DNA from: Asanoa siamensis
GTDB lineage: Bacteria > Actinomycetota > Actinomycetes > Mycobacteriales > Micromonosporaceae
Length of the DNA stretch: 64,000 bases
Direction: 5' to 3'
Assembly: GCF_016862555.1 (NCBI RefSeq)
Contig: NZ_BONE01000042.1
Location: forward strand, 1-64,000
Shown here: positions 16,760 to 25,357 of the stretch, piece after piece
How the letters are laid out: the number at the start of each line of letters is the position of its first letter
Position numbering within the stretch: the stretch's first letter is position 1
Position numbers and translations under genes: made by a program
The notes under the pieces: generated by a model
Told to the model about the DNA's origin: nothing
Databases searched by the model: none
Seen by the model: the letters and a program-made list of their open reading frames with translations, nothing else

Positions 16760-17692
16760 GTGTACGACGTGGTGCTGCTGACCCTGGCCGAAGGGGCGGG
16801 TGACGCCTGCTGTGGCTCGGACGCCTGCGCCGCACAGCCCGTGCGGGCGCCCGTCCGGGCGTGCGTCGACGCGCTCGGCGCCGCCGGTGCCCGGGTCGAG
16901 ACGGTCACCGCGCACTCCGACAAGGAGATCGACGCGGTCCTGGCCCGCTTCGACGGCCCCGCCCGCTCGGACGGGCTGACCTGGCCCGAAACCGACAGCA
17001 AGACCCGCCTGGTGGTGGGCGTCGCGACCGACGGCCAGTTGCGGCACGTCGTGCGGCGGCTGGTCCGCCGGTACGCGCCACCGCCCAGCCGGAGGCCCGC
17101 CGACCTGGCCGGCGACCGCACGGTGCCAGACCTGCCGGCGATCGCCGTGCTGCCGATGGGCCCCGCGCAGCAGGATCTGATCGCCCAACTCGACTTGCCC
17201 CGCGACCCGTCGGCGGTGGCGGCGGCCGCGCTGTCGTCCACGGTGCGGCGCCTGGACCTGCTGCGCACCGACGCCGGCTCGGTCACGCTGGACGGCGCCC
17301 TGGTCGGCGGCCAGGCGCAGGGACAGCAGCTCACCTGGCGCGGCCGGGTCGAGGTCGACGACGCGGTGCTCACCGACGGCAACGAGCCGGTGCTGGCCTG
17401 CGCGGTGGGCAACGCGGGCGGCTACGCGACGCTCGACGGGTTGCCGCTGCTGAACGGCCCGGACCCGACGTCGGGGCAGATCGAGGTCGCGGTCGCCGTA
17501 CCCGTGGTGTCCCGGTCTTTGCTCGGCAAGTCCAAGGTCCGCGTGGAGGTACGCCGCGCCCGCGGCCGCGCGGCGGCGGTGCTCCCTCGGGACGACGAGG
17601 TGCCTTTCGTCGACGACGGCGTCACGGGCACCCTGACCCGCAAGCGCTCGTGGTGGATCGAACCGGGCGCCTGGGCGGTCTACACCGGTTGA
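16760..17692 (+). CDS. Diacylglycerol-kinase-like protein
   Basis: The 310-residue product resembles the C-terminal beta-sandwich half of the DAGK/NAD-kinase superfamily (VLACAVGNAGGYATLDGLPL, TSGQIEVAVAVPVV), preceded by an N-terminal alpha/beta half. A Cys-rich GDACCGSDAC near residue 14 is unusual. The classical GGDGT nucleotide loop of lipid kinases is not clearly present, so catalytic activity is doubtful. The GTG at 16760 has GAGGAG upstream. It is divergent from purA. Assignment rests on C-terminal similarity only. Confidence 0.55.
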   Translation: MYDVVLLTLAEGAGDACCGSDACAAQPVRAPVRACVDALGAAGARVETVTAHSDKEIDAVLARFDGPARSDGLTWPETDSKTRLVVGVATDGQLRHVVRRLVRRYAPPPSRRPADLAGDRTVPDLPAIAVLPMGPAQQDLIAQLDLPRDPSAVAAAALSSTVRRLDLLRTDAGSVTLDGALVGGQAQGQQLTWRGRVEVDDAVLTDGNEPVLACAVGNAGGYATLDGLPLLNGPDPTSGQIEVAVAVPVVSRSLLGKSKVRVEVRRARGRAAAVLPRDDEVPFVDDGVTGTLTRKRSWWIEPGAWAVYTG

Positions 17693-17741
17693 TCTCCTGG
17701 TCGCAGCGGGATTGATCTCGGCCATTGGCCGCGCGGCCCTT

Positions 17742-17747
17742 TAGGCT
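17742..17747 (+). promoter_or_regulatory. -10 box (TAGGCT) of the ParA-like gene
   Basis: TAGGCT lies 8-10 nt before overlapping GTG codons at 17756 and 17758, giving a leaderless or near-leaderless mRNA. Confidence 0.5.
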
Positions 17748-17757
17748 TGGGGCTGGT

Positions 17758-20706
17758 GTGACCGCTGTGACGGAGGTGACCGGCGTGGTCGACGATCCGG
17801 ACCGGGTATACCGGCCCAGTGGCAACGGCCCGGCGCCGTGGCAGGGCGCCGAGCAGCCGTGGCCCCCGGACGATCCGCCGGCCGCGCCCGCCGACCAGCC
17901 GGAAGGCTTCTTCCACGGCGGCCCGCCGGTGCCGCCGCCACCACCCCCGATCCGGGTGCCTGCGCCGCCCGCTCCCCCGCCCATCAACCGGCCTGGCTTG
18001 GCGCCGCCGCCGGGGTTGGGCGGTTATCCGCAGCATCGCCCGGGGGCGGGCTTCGCGCCGGGGGTCGGTGGCGTGCCGCCCGCGGGCCACTACCCGCCGG
18101 CCGGTCCTGGCCGCTTCCCGCCGGCCAGTCCCGGCGGCTTCCCACCGGCAAGTCACCCCCAGCAGCCGGCGCCGCATCCGGTCGCACCTCCGCCACCGGC
18201 GACAGCGCATCCGGCTGTGCCGCCGTGGACAGGCACGCGGCCGAACCCGACGGCGCGACCGGCGTCAGCCCAGCCGTTCTCACCTGCGGCCCCGCCGCCC
18301 GCCGGTCCGGACAACGCGGCACGGCACGCGGCCCACGGACCGCACCACGCCGGATCGTCGCCGCCACCGCCAGAGGGCATGGCGCCGCACGCTGCCCATG
18401 GCCCGCACCACGCCAGGCCCACCGGATCGTCGCCGACATCGCCAGACGGCGGTGCACCCTTCACGTCCGACCGGCTGCACCCCGCCGCCAGGCCGGGTCC
18501 CGGCGCGACCGCCGCGCCGTCGCCATTCGGACCAGCCAGCGCGACGCAGCATTCGGCGGCCCACGCTGCGGACCCCGCCGCGGCAATGCCGCACGGCACG
18601 ACGACCGGACCGTCGCCGACACCGCCAGACGGTGCCCAACCGTTCCCATCCGCCCAGCCGCACCCTGCCGCGACGCCCCGTCCAAGCACGAACGGGCCCG
18701 CGCCGTTCGAGTCCGCAGACCAAGCAGCGCACGCTGTTGACGGATCGCTACCCGCCACTACGCCCCATCCGTCCGCGACCGCCGCTGCAACCGAATCCGG
18801 GCTCGAAGGTGCAGCGCCCGACGAACCGCAGCCCACGGCGCCCACTGCGGCGGCCAGGCAAAACGGTGCAGCGGCGCATGCGGCCGACGCTTCGCACGCC
18901 GCGGATGACGCGTCGTCCCCGAGCGGGTCGGCGGCGGCACCTGTCGCGGACGAAGTGCGGCAGACGGCCAACACGGTCCAGGTAGGCACGACGCCGCAGC
19001 CGGGCTCGGGCAACGGGTCGACGCCCGGCGGGGAATCGGTGGTCGGCCCGATGCCGGCCACGGCCAACGGTGATGGCAACCGGGTGGTCCCGGCGCAGCC
19101 GGTCTCACCGGCCGGCGAGCAGCCAGGCGCCCGCCAGACCGCCGCCGTGCCCATGCAGCGCGGTGGTGACGGGCACGTGGCCGGCACGCCGTGGTCCCAC
19201 CCACCGCAGCGACCGCCGCACGCCGAATCGGTCCATCCCGCCGAGCGGCACACCGGCGGCTACCCGGTCACGCCGGCTCCGGCCCCAGCGCCGCGGACCG
19301 GCGCCTACCCGGTCACACCGCCACCCGCAACGGCGCCGCAGGACACCTCCGGCTACCCGACGACGCCGCGCCCGGAACCGGCCCAGCCCGACACCGCCGC
19401 CTACCCGCCGACGCCACGTCCGCGCGCCGAACCGGCACAACCCGACACCGCCGCCTACCCCCCGACGCCACGCCCGCGCCCCGAACCGGCACAACCCGAC
19501 ACCGCCGCCTACCCGGTCACCCCGCGCCCGCGCCACGAAACAGCGGCGGCCGACACCGGCGCGTATCCGGTCACGCCATATCCGCGTCACGAGCCCGCCC
19601 CGGCGGACGCGTCCGCCCATCCGCGACCCGAACCGGACCCGGCGGACGCCGGCGGTTACGGCGAGGTCGGGCCCGGCGTGGTCGAGGTGCCGCAGCACGG
19701 CGTCTATCGCATGCCCGCCCCCGCGACGCCCCCGGCGACCGCCAACCCCCGTGCCGAATGGCCCCCAGACGGCGCCGTCCCCACCGCCGACGACTTCGCC
19801 CGGCGGCGGGCCGTGCGCGCGCCCGACCCCGTCGCCACGACCGGCGTCCGGGCCGTGCTCAACAACGCCTCGATGGGGCTCGTCAAACTGCCGCCCGGCG
19901 CGCACGAGCGGGAGCGCCGCCAAGAGATCGACACCGTCCGCCGGAACTTCGGCGGGCTGCGGCAGGTTACCGTCGTCAATCCCAAGGGTGGTGCGGGCAA
20001 GACCGTGGCCATCCTGCTGCTCGCGATGACCTTCGGGCAGAAGCGCGGCGGGTACGTCCTGGCCTGGGACAACAACGAAACTCAGGGCACCCTCGGCATG
20101 CGCGCCCAGCAGGACTTCCACAACCGCACCGTGCGGGATCTGCTGCGCGATCTCGCCCAGTTCCGCGGGGCGCAGGGGCGGGTCGGCGACCTTTCGCAGT
20201 ACGTGCGGGCGCAGGGCGAGGGCATGTTCGACGTGCTGGCGTCCGACGAGTCCGCCACCGCCGGCGAGATGTTGACCGCCGCCGCGTTCGCGCACATCCG
20301 GGACGTCGTCAGCCGGTTCTACAAGTTGATCTTCGTGGACACCGGCAACAACGTACGCGCGCAGAACTGGCAGGCCGCCATCGACGCGACCGACCAGCTC
20401 GTGGTGACGATGTCTGCCCGCAACGACTCCGCCGAGACCGCCGCGCGCATGCTCGACCACCTGGAGCAGACGGGCCGGCACCGGCTGGTCCGGCAGGCCG
20501 TGACCGTGGTGTCGATGCCACCGTCCCGCCGCGAGATCGACCTGCCGCCGATCCAGAACCACTTCGCCGCGCGCACCCGGGCGGTCCTGCTCGCACCCTA
20601 CGAGCGCTTGATCGACACCGGCGAACCCATGCGGTACGCGTCGCTGAGCCGCGAGACGCGAGACGCCTGGCTAAAGATCGCCGCCGCGGTCGCCGAAGGC
20701 CTCTAG
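17758..20706 (+). CDS. Pro-rich MinD/ParA-type ATPase (EspI-like layout)
   Basis: The 982-residue product has two very different halves. Residues 1 to about 690 are disordered, rich in Pro, Ala, Thr and His, with an 18-residue repeat block at about 500-635. From about 735 a MinD/ParA ATPase domain follows: deviant Walker A NPKGGAGKT at 741-749, then WDNNETQGTLGMRAQ, and LIFVDTGNNVRAQNW as Walker B region. This layout is that of EspI (ESX-1 associated) and similar actinobacterial proteins. No ESX core genes are in this window. A role in positioning or regulating a membrane-linked machine is inferred. It probably starts at GTG 17758, shortly after a TAGGCT -10 box. Confidence 0.8.
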   Translation: MTAVTEVTGVVDDPDRVYRPSGNGPAPWQGAEQPWPPDDPPAAPADQPEGFFHGGPPVPPPPPPIRVPAPPAPPPINRPGLAPPPGLGGYPQHRPGAGFAPGVGGVPPAGHYPPAGPGRFPPASPGGFPPASHPQQPAPHPVAPPPPATAHPAVPPWTGTRPNPTARPASAQPFSPAAPPPAGPDNAARHAAHGPHHAGSSPPPPEGMAPHAAHGPHHARPTGSSPTSPDGGAPFTSDRLHPAARPGPGATAAPSPFGPASATQHSAAHAADPAAAMPHGTTTGPSPTPPDGAQPFPSAQPHPAATPRPSTNGPAPFESADQAAHAVDGSLPATTPHPSATAAATESGLEGAAPDEPQPTAPTAAARQNGAAAHAADASHAADDASSPSGSAAAPVADEVRQTANTVQVGTTPQPGSGNGSTPGGESVVGPMPATANGDGNRVVPAQPVSPAGEQPGARQTAAVPMQRGGDGHVAGTPWSHPPQRPPHAESVHPAERHTGGYPVTPAPAPAPRTGAYPVTPPPATAPQDTSGYPTTPRPEPAQPDTAAYPPTPRPRAEPAQPDTAAYPPTPRPRPEPAQPDTAAYPVTPRPRHETAAADTGAYPVTPYPRHEPAPADASAHPRPEPDPADAGGYGEVGPGVVEVPQHGVYRMPAPATPPATANPRAEWPPDGAVPTADDFARRRAVRAPDPVATTGVRAVLNNASMGLVKLPPGAHERERRQEIDTVRRNFGGLRQVTVVNPKGGAGKTVAILLLAMTFGQKRGGYVLAWDNNETQGTLGMRAQQDFHNRTVRDLLRDLAQFRGAQGRVGDLSQYVRAQGEGMFDVLASDESATAGEMLTAAAFAHIRDVVSRFYKLIFVDTGNNVRAQNWQAAIDATDQLVVTMSARNDSAETAARMLDHLEQTGRHRLVRQAVTVVSMPPSRREIDLPPIQNHFAARTRAVLLAPYERLIDTGEPMRYASLSRETRDAWLKIAAAVAEGL
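19250..19660 (+). repeat. 54-bp coding tandem repeat in the ParA-like gene
   Basis: Near-identical 54-bp units (18 codons) start at 19389, 19443 and 19497, encoding PDTAAYPPTPRPRAEPAQ. Degenerate copies with the pattern (T/A)(G/A)xYPVTPxP extend on both sides. The frame is kept, so copy number may vary without loss of the protein. Confidence 0.8.
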
Positions 20707-20725
20707 GGAGCGCGGCGGAGGGTCG

Positions 20726-21151
20726 TCAGCCGCCGAGCGCGTCAGCGGCGGCCGGGTCGCAGTCGCGGACGAACTGGGCGCACCGCGCCGCCTCGTCCGC
20801 CTCGCCGATCAGGTCGGCGGCCCGGGACAGCACGTACAGGCTGTGCAGGAACCCCCGGTTCCCCTCGTGCGACCACGGCACCGGGCCGTGTCCCTTCCAG
20901 CCGTTGCGGCGCAGCTGGTCCAGGCCACGGTGGTAGCCGGTCCGGGCGTACGCGTACGCCGTGACCGCGTGCCCCTCGTCGAGCGCCCGCTGGGCCAGCT
21001 CCGCCCACGCCGCACTCGAGGTCGGGTGCGCGGCGGCGGCCTGCTCGTAGGCGGCGTCGCTGCCGTCCTTCGCGGCCGCTTCCAGGGCGGCGGCCGCCGC
21101 CTCGTCGACCGGGATCAGGGTCGCCGGCGGCTCGGGCATCAGGTTCTGCAT
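20726..21151 (-). CDS. DUF3151 family protein
   Basis: The 141-residue product matches actinobacterial DUF3151: an N-terminal MQNL-x-PEPPATLIP, then TPR-like helices with HPTSSAAWAELAQRAL and the conserved YAYARTGYHRGLDQLRRNGW and GNRGFLHSLYVL. No membrane segment. The ATG at 21151 gives the usual family start; an upstream in-frame ATG at 21163 adds four residues. In many actinobacteria the gene lies near fructose-bisphosphate aldolase, as here (2.4 kb away). Function is unknown; the helical repeat suggests protein binding. Confidence 0.85.
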   Translation of the reverse strand: MQNLMPEPPATLIPVDEAAAAALEAAAKDGSDAAYEQAAAAHPTSSAAWAELAQRALDEGHAVTAYAYARTGYHRGLDQLRRNGWKGHGPVPWSHEGNRGFLHSLYVLSRAADLIGEADEAARCAQFVRDCDPAAADALGG

Positions 21152-21228
21152 CAGCACATTCAACCGTGTGACCAGTGGCGCAGGGTGACGCGACGGCTGA
21201 GGCTTTCGTCACGCGTGCGGCTCTCGCG

Positions 21229-21234
21229 TACGTT
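21229..21234 (+). promoter_or_regulatory. Leaderless -10 box (TACGTT) of the LOG-family gene
   Basis: TACGTT ends 7 nt before the GTG at 21242; no Shine-Dalgarno is present. Confidence 0.45.
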
Positions 21235-21241
21235 GTCTTGC

Positions 21242-22423
21242 GTGCCGACCCCACCTCCCGCCGACATCGTCGCGCTCCCCGACTCCACCCCCGACGAGAT
21301 CGAGTCCCGGGCGGAGCTCGACCACCACCTCCGCCGCGGCAGCCTCGCCGGCCTGACCGTGCAGGGCCTGCGCCTCGACCTGGACCCGATCCCGGAGCTC
21401 GCCGACGTCGACCTGACCAACGCGCTCTTCGTCGGCTGCCAGTTCGAGACCCCGGAGGTCGAGGCGGCGCTGGTGCTGCGCGGCGCGCACGTGATCCCGG
21501 GCTTCCCGACGCTGCCCTACCCGAGCCACCCGTCGCGCCTCTACACCGCCGAGGACCTGGCGAAGGGCTTCGAGACCGACGGCTTCGCCGGCATGTACGA
21601 CACGGTGGTGTACGAGCACTTCCGCGCGGCCGGCGGCGCGACCCCGGACGTCCGGGAGGCCCTGGCGCAGCGGCTGCACGACCACGCGATCGACAACGGC
21701 CTGGCCGACGCGACGCGGACCTGGGTCGCCGAGCACGGCGCCGACACGGTCGTCGGGGTGATGGGCGGCCACGCGGTGCCGCGCGGCTCGGCCGCCTACC
21801 GGCTCGCCGCCACGCTCGGCTGGGAGCTGACCCGGGCGGGCCAGCTCGTGGTGACCGGCGGTGGCCCGGGCGTGATGGAGGCGGCCAACCTCGGCTCGTT
21901 CCTGTCCAACCGGTCGGCCGACGACCTGACCAGCGCGATCGACGACCTGGCCGAGGCACCCGACTTCCTCGATCACGACCCGTTCACGGCGGCGGCCCTG
22001 CGGGTCCGCGCGCGGTTCGCGCCCACCGGCGACGACTGGCCGCGCCAGGGTGGCCTGGCGATCCCGACGTGGCTCTACGGCCACGAGCCGGCCAACCTGT
22101 TCGCGGGCCGGATCGCCAAGTACTTCTCGAACGCGATCCGCGAGGACATGATCCTGCGGCTGGCCCGCGGCGGCATCGTGTTCGCGCCCGGCCGGGCGGG
22201 CACGGTCCAGGAGGTCTTCCAGGCGGCGACCAAGACCTTCTACGGCACCGACGGCGCGAGCGGGGCGTACGTCTTCCTGGACACCGCCTACTGGACGCGG
22301 ACGCTGCCCATCGAGACCCTGCTCCGCCCGCTGATGGCCCTGTCCCGCTTCGGCGACCTGTCGCAGACGATCCACGTCACCGACGACGTCCAGGAAGCCG
22401 TCCGGGTGCTGACCAAGCCCTAG
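21242..22423 (+). CDS. LOG-family (lysine decarboxylase-like) nucleotide hydrolase
   Basis: The 393-residue product carries the Rossmann-fold LOG domain in its second half: VVTGGGPGVMEAANLGSFL (nucleotide-binding GGGPG with catalytic Glu) and APGRAGTVQEVFQAATKTFY, the PGGxGTxxE motif in a variant form (PGRAGT). LOG enzymes release the base from nucleoside monophosphates. The N-terminal ~170 residues are specific to a longer bacterial subgroup. The start follows from the TACGTT box. It ends with a 4-bp overlap with the convergent SEC-C gene. The exact substrate is unknown. Confidence 0.82.
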   Translation: MPTPPPADIVALPDSTPDEIESRAELDHHLRRGSLAGLTVQGLRLDLDPIPELADVDLTNALFVGCQFETPEVEAALVLRGAHVIPGFPTLPYPSHPSRLYTAEDLAKGFETDGFAGMYDTVVYEHFRAAGGATPDVREALAQRLHDHAIDNGLADATRTWVAEHGADTVVGVMGGHAVPRGSAAYRLAATLGWELTRAGQLVVTGGGPGVMEAANLGSFLSNRSADDLTSAIDDLAEAPDFLDHDPFTAAALRVRARFAPTGDDWPRQGGLAIPTWLYGHEPANLFAGRIAKYFSNAIREDMILRLARGGIVFAPGRAGTVQEVFQAATKTFYGTDGASGAYVFLDTAYWTRTLPIETLLRPLMALSRFGDLSQTIHVTDDVQEAVRVLTKP

Positions 22424-23436
22424 GAGGCCCGCCGGGAGCGCGGCAGGCAGCACTTCTTGTATTTCGCGCCCGAGCCGCACCAGCACGCGTCGTTGCGGGC
22501 CGGCGGCCACGCGATGTGCGGCCCACGGCCGTCGAGCTCGTCGGCGTAGTCGTAGATGACGTCGTCCACCGTGGCGTCCTCGGCGTGTTCCCACAAGGCG
22601 ACGAGCTCGTCGGCGGAGCCGGCCACGATCCCCCGCGCGGTGGTGATCCCCGCCTCCGCGCCCATCGCGAGCACCTGCTCGATGTCGGCACGGTGTGCGT
22701 CCCAGGTCGGCCCGCAGCTCTCCGCCGCCGCGGGCAGGCGCTCGGCCAGACGGTCGAACTCGGCCGCGGAGAAGAAGACGACCGGCTCGGTGAGCGCCGC
22801 GGTCAGCTCGGCCCGCTGCTCCTCCTCGGCCGCGACGGCCAGCTCCTCGGCCATCTCGTCGAACGAGTCATGCGGCAGGCCCAGCTCGTGGCGGACCTCA
22901 TGGCGCTCGATGACCAGCGCGGCCACGATCGCGGTCGCCAGCTCCCCGGCCTCGTCGAGGTCGTCGGTTTCGGGCAGCGTCGCGCGCGCCTCGTGGACGG
23001 CCGCCGTCAGCCACTCGTGGGCGGTCTCGCCCCGGCCACCGGCCAGCAGCGCCTCGGCGATCTCCGTCGCCGCGTCCGGGTCGCTGGTCAGCAGCGGGCG
23101 CAGCGGCGTCAGCTCGGCCATGGCCTCGTCGGCCCGGTCGAGCCGGAACAACAACTGTGCCCTGAAGATCTGGGCGAACTCGGGTGCGGAGCCGTGCGCC
23201 CGGCGCGCGTCGAGGGCCCGGTCGGTCAGCGCGAGGCTGCCCGCCAGGTCGTCGGCCTGGAACAGCAGCTCGGCCGCCATGCCGAGCGCGACGACGGCGT
23301 CCTGCGGATCGGTCAGGCGGCCGTCGTCGACGACCGCCACCAGCTCGGCGGCGCCGGCCGCCGGCTCGCCGCGCTCCGCGGCCCGCTCGGCGATCAGCTC
23401 CAGTTGGTCCACGGTCAGCGGAGAAGCGATGGTCAC
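22420..23436 (-). CDS. SEC-C motif protein with TPR-like helices
   Basis: The 338-residue product ends in a SEC-C zinc-binding motif: CWCGSGAKYKKCCLP with three or four Cys ligands, as at the C-terminus of SecA and many accessory proteins. The rest is acidic and helical, resembling TPR-type helices (AAELLFQADDLAGSLALTDR). The GTG at 23436 has GAGGTG upstream. The protein is probably cytosolic and may bind partner proteins or ribosomes through the SEC-C knuckle; no enzymatic motif is visible. The aldolase terminator lies just upstream, so it has its own promoter. Confidence 0.78.
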   Translation of the reverse strand: MTIASPLTVDQLELIAERAAERGEPAAGAAELVAVVDDGRLTDPQDAVVALGMAAELLFQADDLAGSLALTDRALDARRAHGSAPEFAQIFRAQLLFRLDRADEAMAELTPLRPLLTSDPDAATEIAEALLAGGRGETAHEWLTAAVHEARATLPETDDLDEAGELATAIVAALVIERHEVRHELGLPHDSFDEMAEELAVAAEEEQRAELTAALTEPVVFFSAAEFDRLAERLPAAAESCGPTWDAHRADIEQVLAMGAEAGITTARGIVAGSADELVALWEHAEDATVDDVIYDYADELDGRGPHIAWPPARNDACWCGSGAKYKKCCLPRSRRAS

Positions 23437-23460
23437 CCGGCACCTCGATCATCGAGCGAC

Positions 23461-23494
23461 GAAGGCCGACCCCGGCGAAACGGGGTCGGCCTTC
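23461..23494 (-). terminator. Terminator after fructose-bisphosphate aldolase
   Basis: A perfect 14-bp stem (23461-23474 with 23481-23494) and loop GCGAAA lies 12 bp past the aldolase stop. The stem is GC-rich with an AAGG/CCTT base. Confidence 0.85.
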
Positions 23495-23506
23495 GGGCGA
23501 AACGGA

Positions 23507-24532
23507 CTACTTCGAGAGGGTCGTGCCGGTCGAGCGCAGGTTCTCGCAGGCGTGCGAGACGCGCTCGGCCATGCCGGCCTCGGCGGTCTTACCCCAGGCG
23601 CGCGGGTCGTACAGCTTCTTGTTGCCGACCTCGCCGTCGATCTTGAGGACGCCGTCGTAGTTCTTCAGCATGTGGTCGGCCACCGGGCGCGTGAACGCGT
23701 ACTGCGTATCGGTGTCGATGTTCATCTTGACCACGCCGCAGTCGAGCGCCTCGCGGATCTCCGAGAGCAGCGAGCCCGAACCGCCGTGGAAGACGAGCGA
23801 GAGCGGCTTCTCCTTGCCGGTGCGGGCGCCGACCGCGTCCTGGATCTCCTTGAGGATCTCCGGGCGCAGCTTGACGTTGCCCGGCTTGTAGACGCCGTGC
23901 ACGTTGCCGAAGGTCAGCGCCGCCATGTAGCGGCCCTTCTCACCCAGGCCGAGCTTGTCGACCATGGCCAGGCCGTCCTCGACGGTGGTGTAGAGCTTCT
24001 CGTTGATCGCGTTCTCGACGCCGTCCTCCTCGCCGCCGACCACGCCGACCTCGATCTCCAGCACGACGTGCGCCGCGGCGGACTCGTCGAGGAGGTCGGC
24101 GGCGATGTCGAGGTTCTCGGCGAGCGGCACGGCCGAGCCGTCCCACATGTGCGACTGGAACAGCGGACCCTCGCCCCGGGCGACCCGCTCCTTGGAGATC
24201 GCGAGCAGCGGCCGGACGTACCCGTCGAGCTTGTCCTTGGGGCAGTGGTCGGTGTGCAGTGCGATGTTGATGTTGTAGTTCTTGGCCACCTCGTGCGCGT
24301 AGGTGGCGAGCGCCACGGCGCCGGTGACCATGTTCTTGACGGTGGGCCCGGAGAGGTATTCGGCACCGCCGGTCGAGACCTGGATGATGCCGTCGCTCTC
24401 CGCCTCGGCGAAGCCGCGCAGCGCCGCGTTGAGCGTCTGCGAGGACGTCACGTTGATTGCGGGGTACGCGAACGCGCCGGCCTTGGCGCGATCGAGCATT
24501 TCGGCGTACACCTCGGGCGAAGCGATGGGCAT
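23507..24532 (-). CDS. fbaA: Class II fructose-bisphosphate aldolase
   Basis: This enzyme splits fructose-1,6-bisphosphate into DHAP and glyceraldehyde-3-phosphate in glycolysis. The 341-residue product has the zinc-dependent class II pattern: ALHTDHCPKD with catalytic Asp and zinc His, LEIEVGVVGGEEDG, zinc His in TFGNVHGVY, and LVFHGGSGS for phosphate binding; KMNIDTDTQYAFTR closes the barrel. Length is typical of the long class IIA form. The ATG at 24532 has AAGGAG upstream. A strong terminator follows directly, so it is monocistronic. Confidence 0.97.
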   Translation of the reverse strand: MPIASPEVYAEMLDRAKAGAFAYPAINVTSSQTLNAALRGFAEAESDGIIQVSTGGAEYLSGPTVKNMVTGAVALATYAHEVAKNYNINIALHTDHCPKDKLDGYVRPLLAISKERVARGEGPLFQSHMWDGSAVPLAENLDIAADLLDESAAAHVVLEIEVGVVGGEEDGVENAINEKLYTTVEDGLAMVDKLGLGEKGRYMAALTFGNVHGVYKPGNVKLRPEILKEIQDAVGARTGKEKPLSLVFHGGSGSLLSEIREALDCGVVKMNIDTDTQYAFTRPVADHMLKNYDGVLKIDGEVGNKKLYDPRAWGKTAEAGMAERVSHACENLRSTGTTLSK

Positions 24533-24625
24533 GTCTGCCGCTCCTTGTCTAATCCGGTTGCCGGACCGCGCTGTCCTGTAGTTTCTGGCAGTATCCCGCA
24601 ACCACGGAACCGGCTGACACGCAGG

Positions 24626-25024
24626 TCAGTCGCGATCACCCGAGCGCGGTTCGGGCACCACGAAGTTCAATACCCAGCTCACCACGGCCATCACGATGGC
24701 GCCCCAGAAGGCGGGCCAGAAGCCGTCGATGGTGAACGGGAGGTCGAACTGGTGACCGAGCCAGTCGGTGAGAAGGAAGAGGAGCGCGTTGACGACGAGG
24801 GCGATCAGACCCAGCGTCAGGATGTAGAAAACGCACCCGACGACCTTGATGATCGGTTTCAGGATCGCGTTGACGAGCCCGAAGATCACCGCCACGACGA
24901 GTACGGTCAGCACGGTGTGGCCGGCATTGCTGCCGCCGACGTCGATGCCGGGCACGACCAGCGCCGTGATCCACAGGGCGATCGCGTTGATGACCACCCG
25001 GATCAGCATTCCCATGGCACCCAT
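24626..25024 (-). CDS. Four-helix membrane protein (phage holin 4 superfamily)
   Basis: The product of about 132 residues has four hydrophobic helices (IRVVINAIALWITALVVPGI, TVLTVLVVAVIFGLVNAI, VFYILTLGLIALVVNALLFL, AFWGAIVMAVVSWVLNFVV). This matches the PF04020-type family (mycobacterial four-TM). The family name says holin, but members are common chromosomal proteins and nothing else phage-like is here. ATGs at 25024, 25015 and 25009 are possible starts; none has a perfect ribosome site. Function unknown. Confidence 0.75.
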   Translation of the reverse strand: MGAMGMLIRVVINAIALWITALVVPGIDVGGSNAGHTVLTVLVVAVIFGLVNAILKPIIKVVGCVFYILTLGLIALVVNALLFLLTDWLGHQFDLPFTIDGFWPAFWGAIVMAVVSWVLNFVVPEPRSGDRD

Positions 25025-25180
25025 CGTGGCACCGCCCCGCTCACCCCGGTGCCCTGGATCCTGCCGAGTCCTCAGCCGCGTGGATGCTGGCGCCTCCGGC
25101 CGCCTTCCGGGCATGTTTCGCCGCCCGCCCGATGGGCAACGTCAGTCGCCGTACGGTGAGTAGGAAGGGAGGCGGCACCG

Positions 25181-25357
25181 ATGACTGACCCTGACGAGCG
25201 GGACCCGGAAGCGAACGAGGCCGACGCCAGCGAGCAGGCCACCCCGGCCGTGCCCGACGATCCCCGCGACGACGCGGTGCGCGTGGGTCCGGAGGTGCCG
25301 GAGGCCGACGCGGTGGAGCAGTCCCGGTCGGTCCGCCCCGACGACGACTACCGCTGA
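25181..25357 (+). CDS. Small acidic protein (58 aa), unknown
   Basis: A 58-residue frame starts MTDPDERDPEANEADASEQA and ends VRPDDDYR. It is very acidic and lacks hydrophobic segments, so it is likely disordered. A strong GGAAGGGAGG ribosome site lies 7 nt before the ATG, which makes expression credible. Codon third positions are GC-rich as in neighbouring genes. It ends with a 10-bp overlap with the convergent LCP gene. No function can be given. Confidence 0.65.
   Translation: MTDPDERDPEANEADASEQATPAVPDDPRDDAVRVGPEVPEADAVEQSRSVRPDDDYR

Noticed and set aside
24626-25024. Prophage, suggested by the holin-superfamily protein
   Set aside because: Family members are common chromosomal proteins; no lysin, capsid or integrase gene is adjacent.
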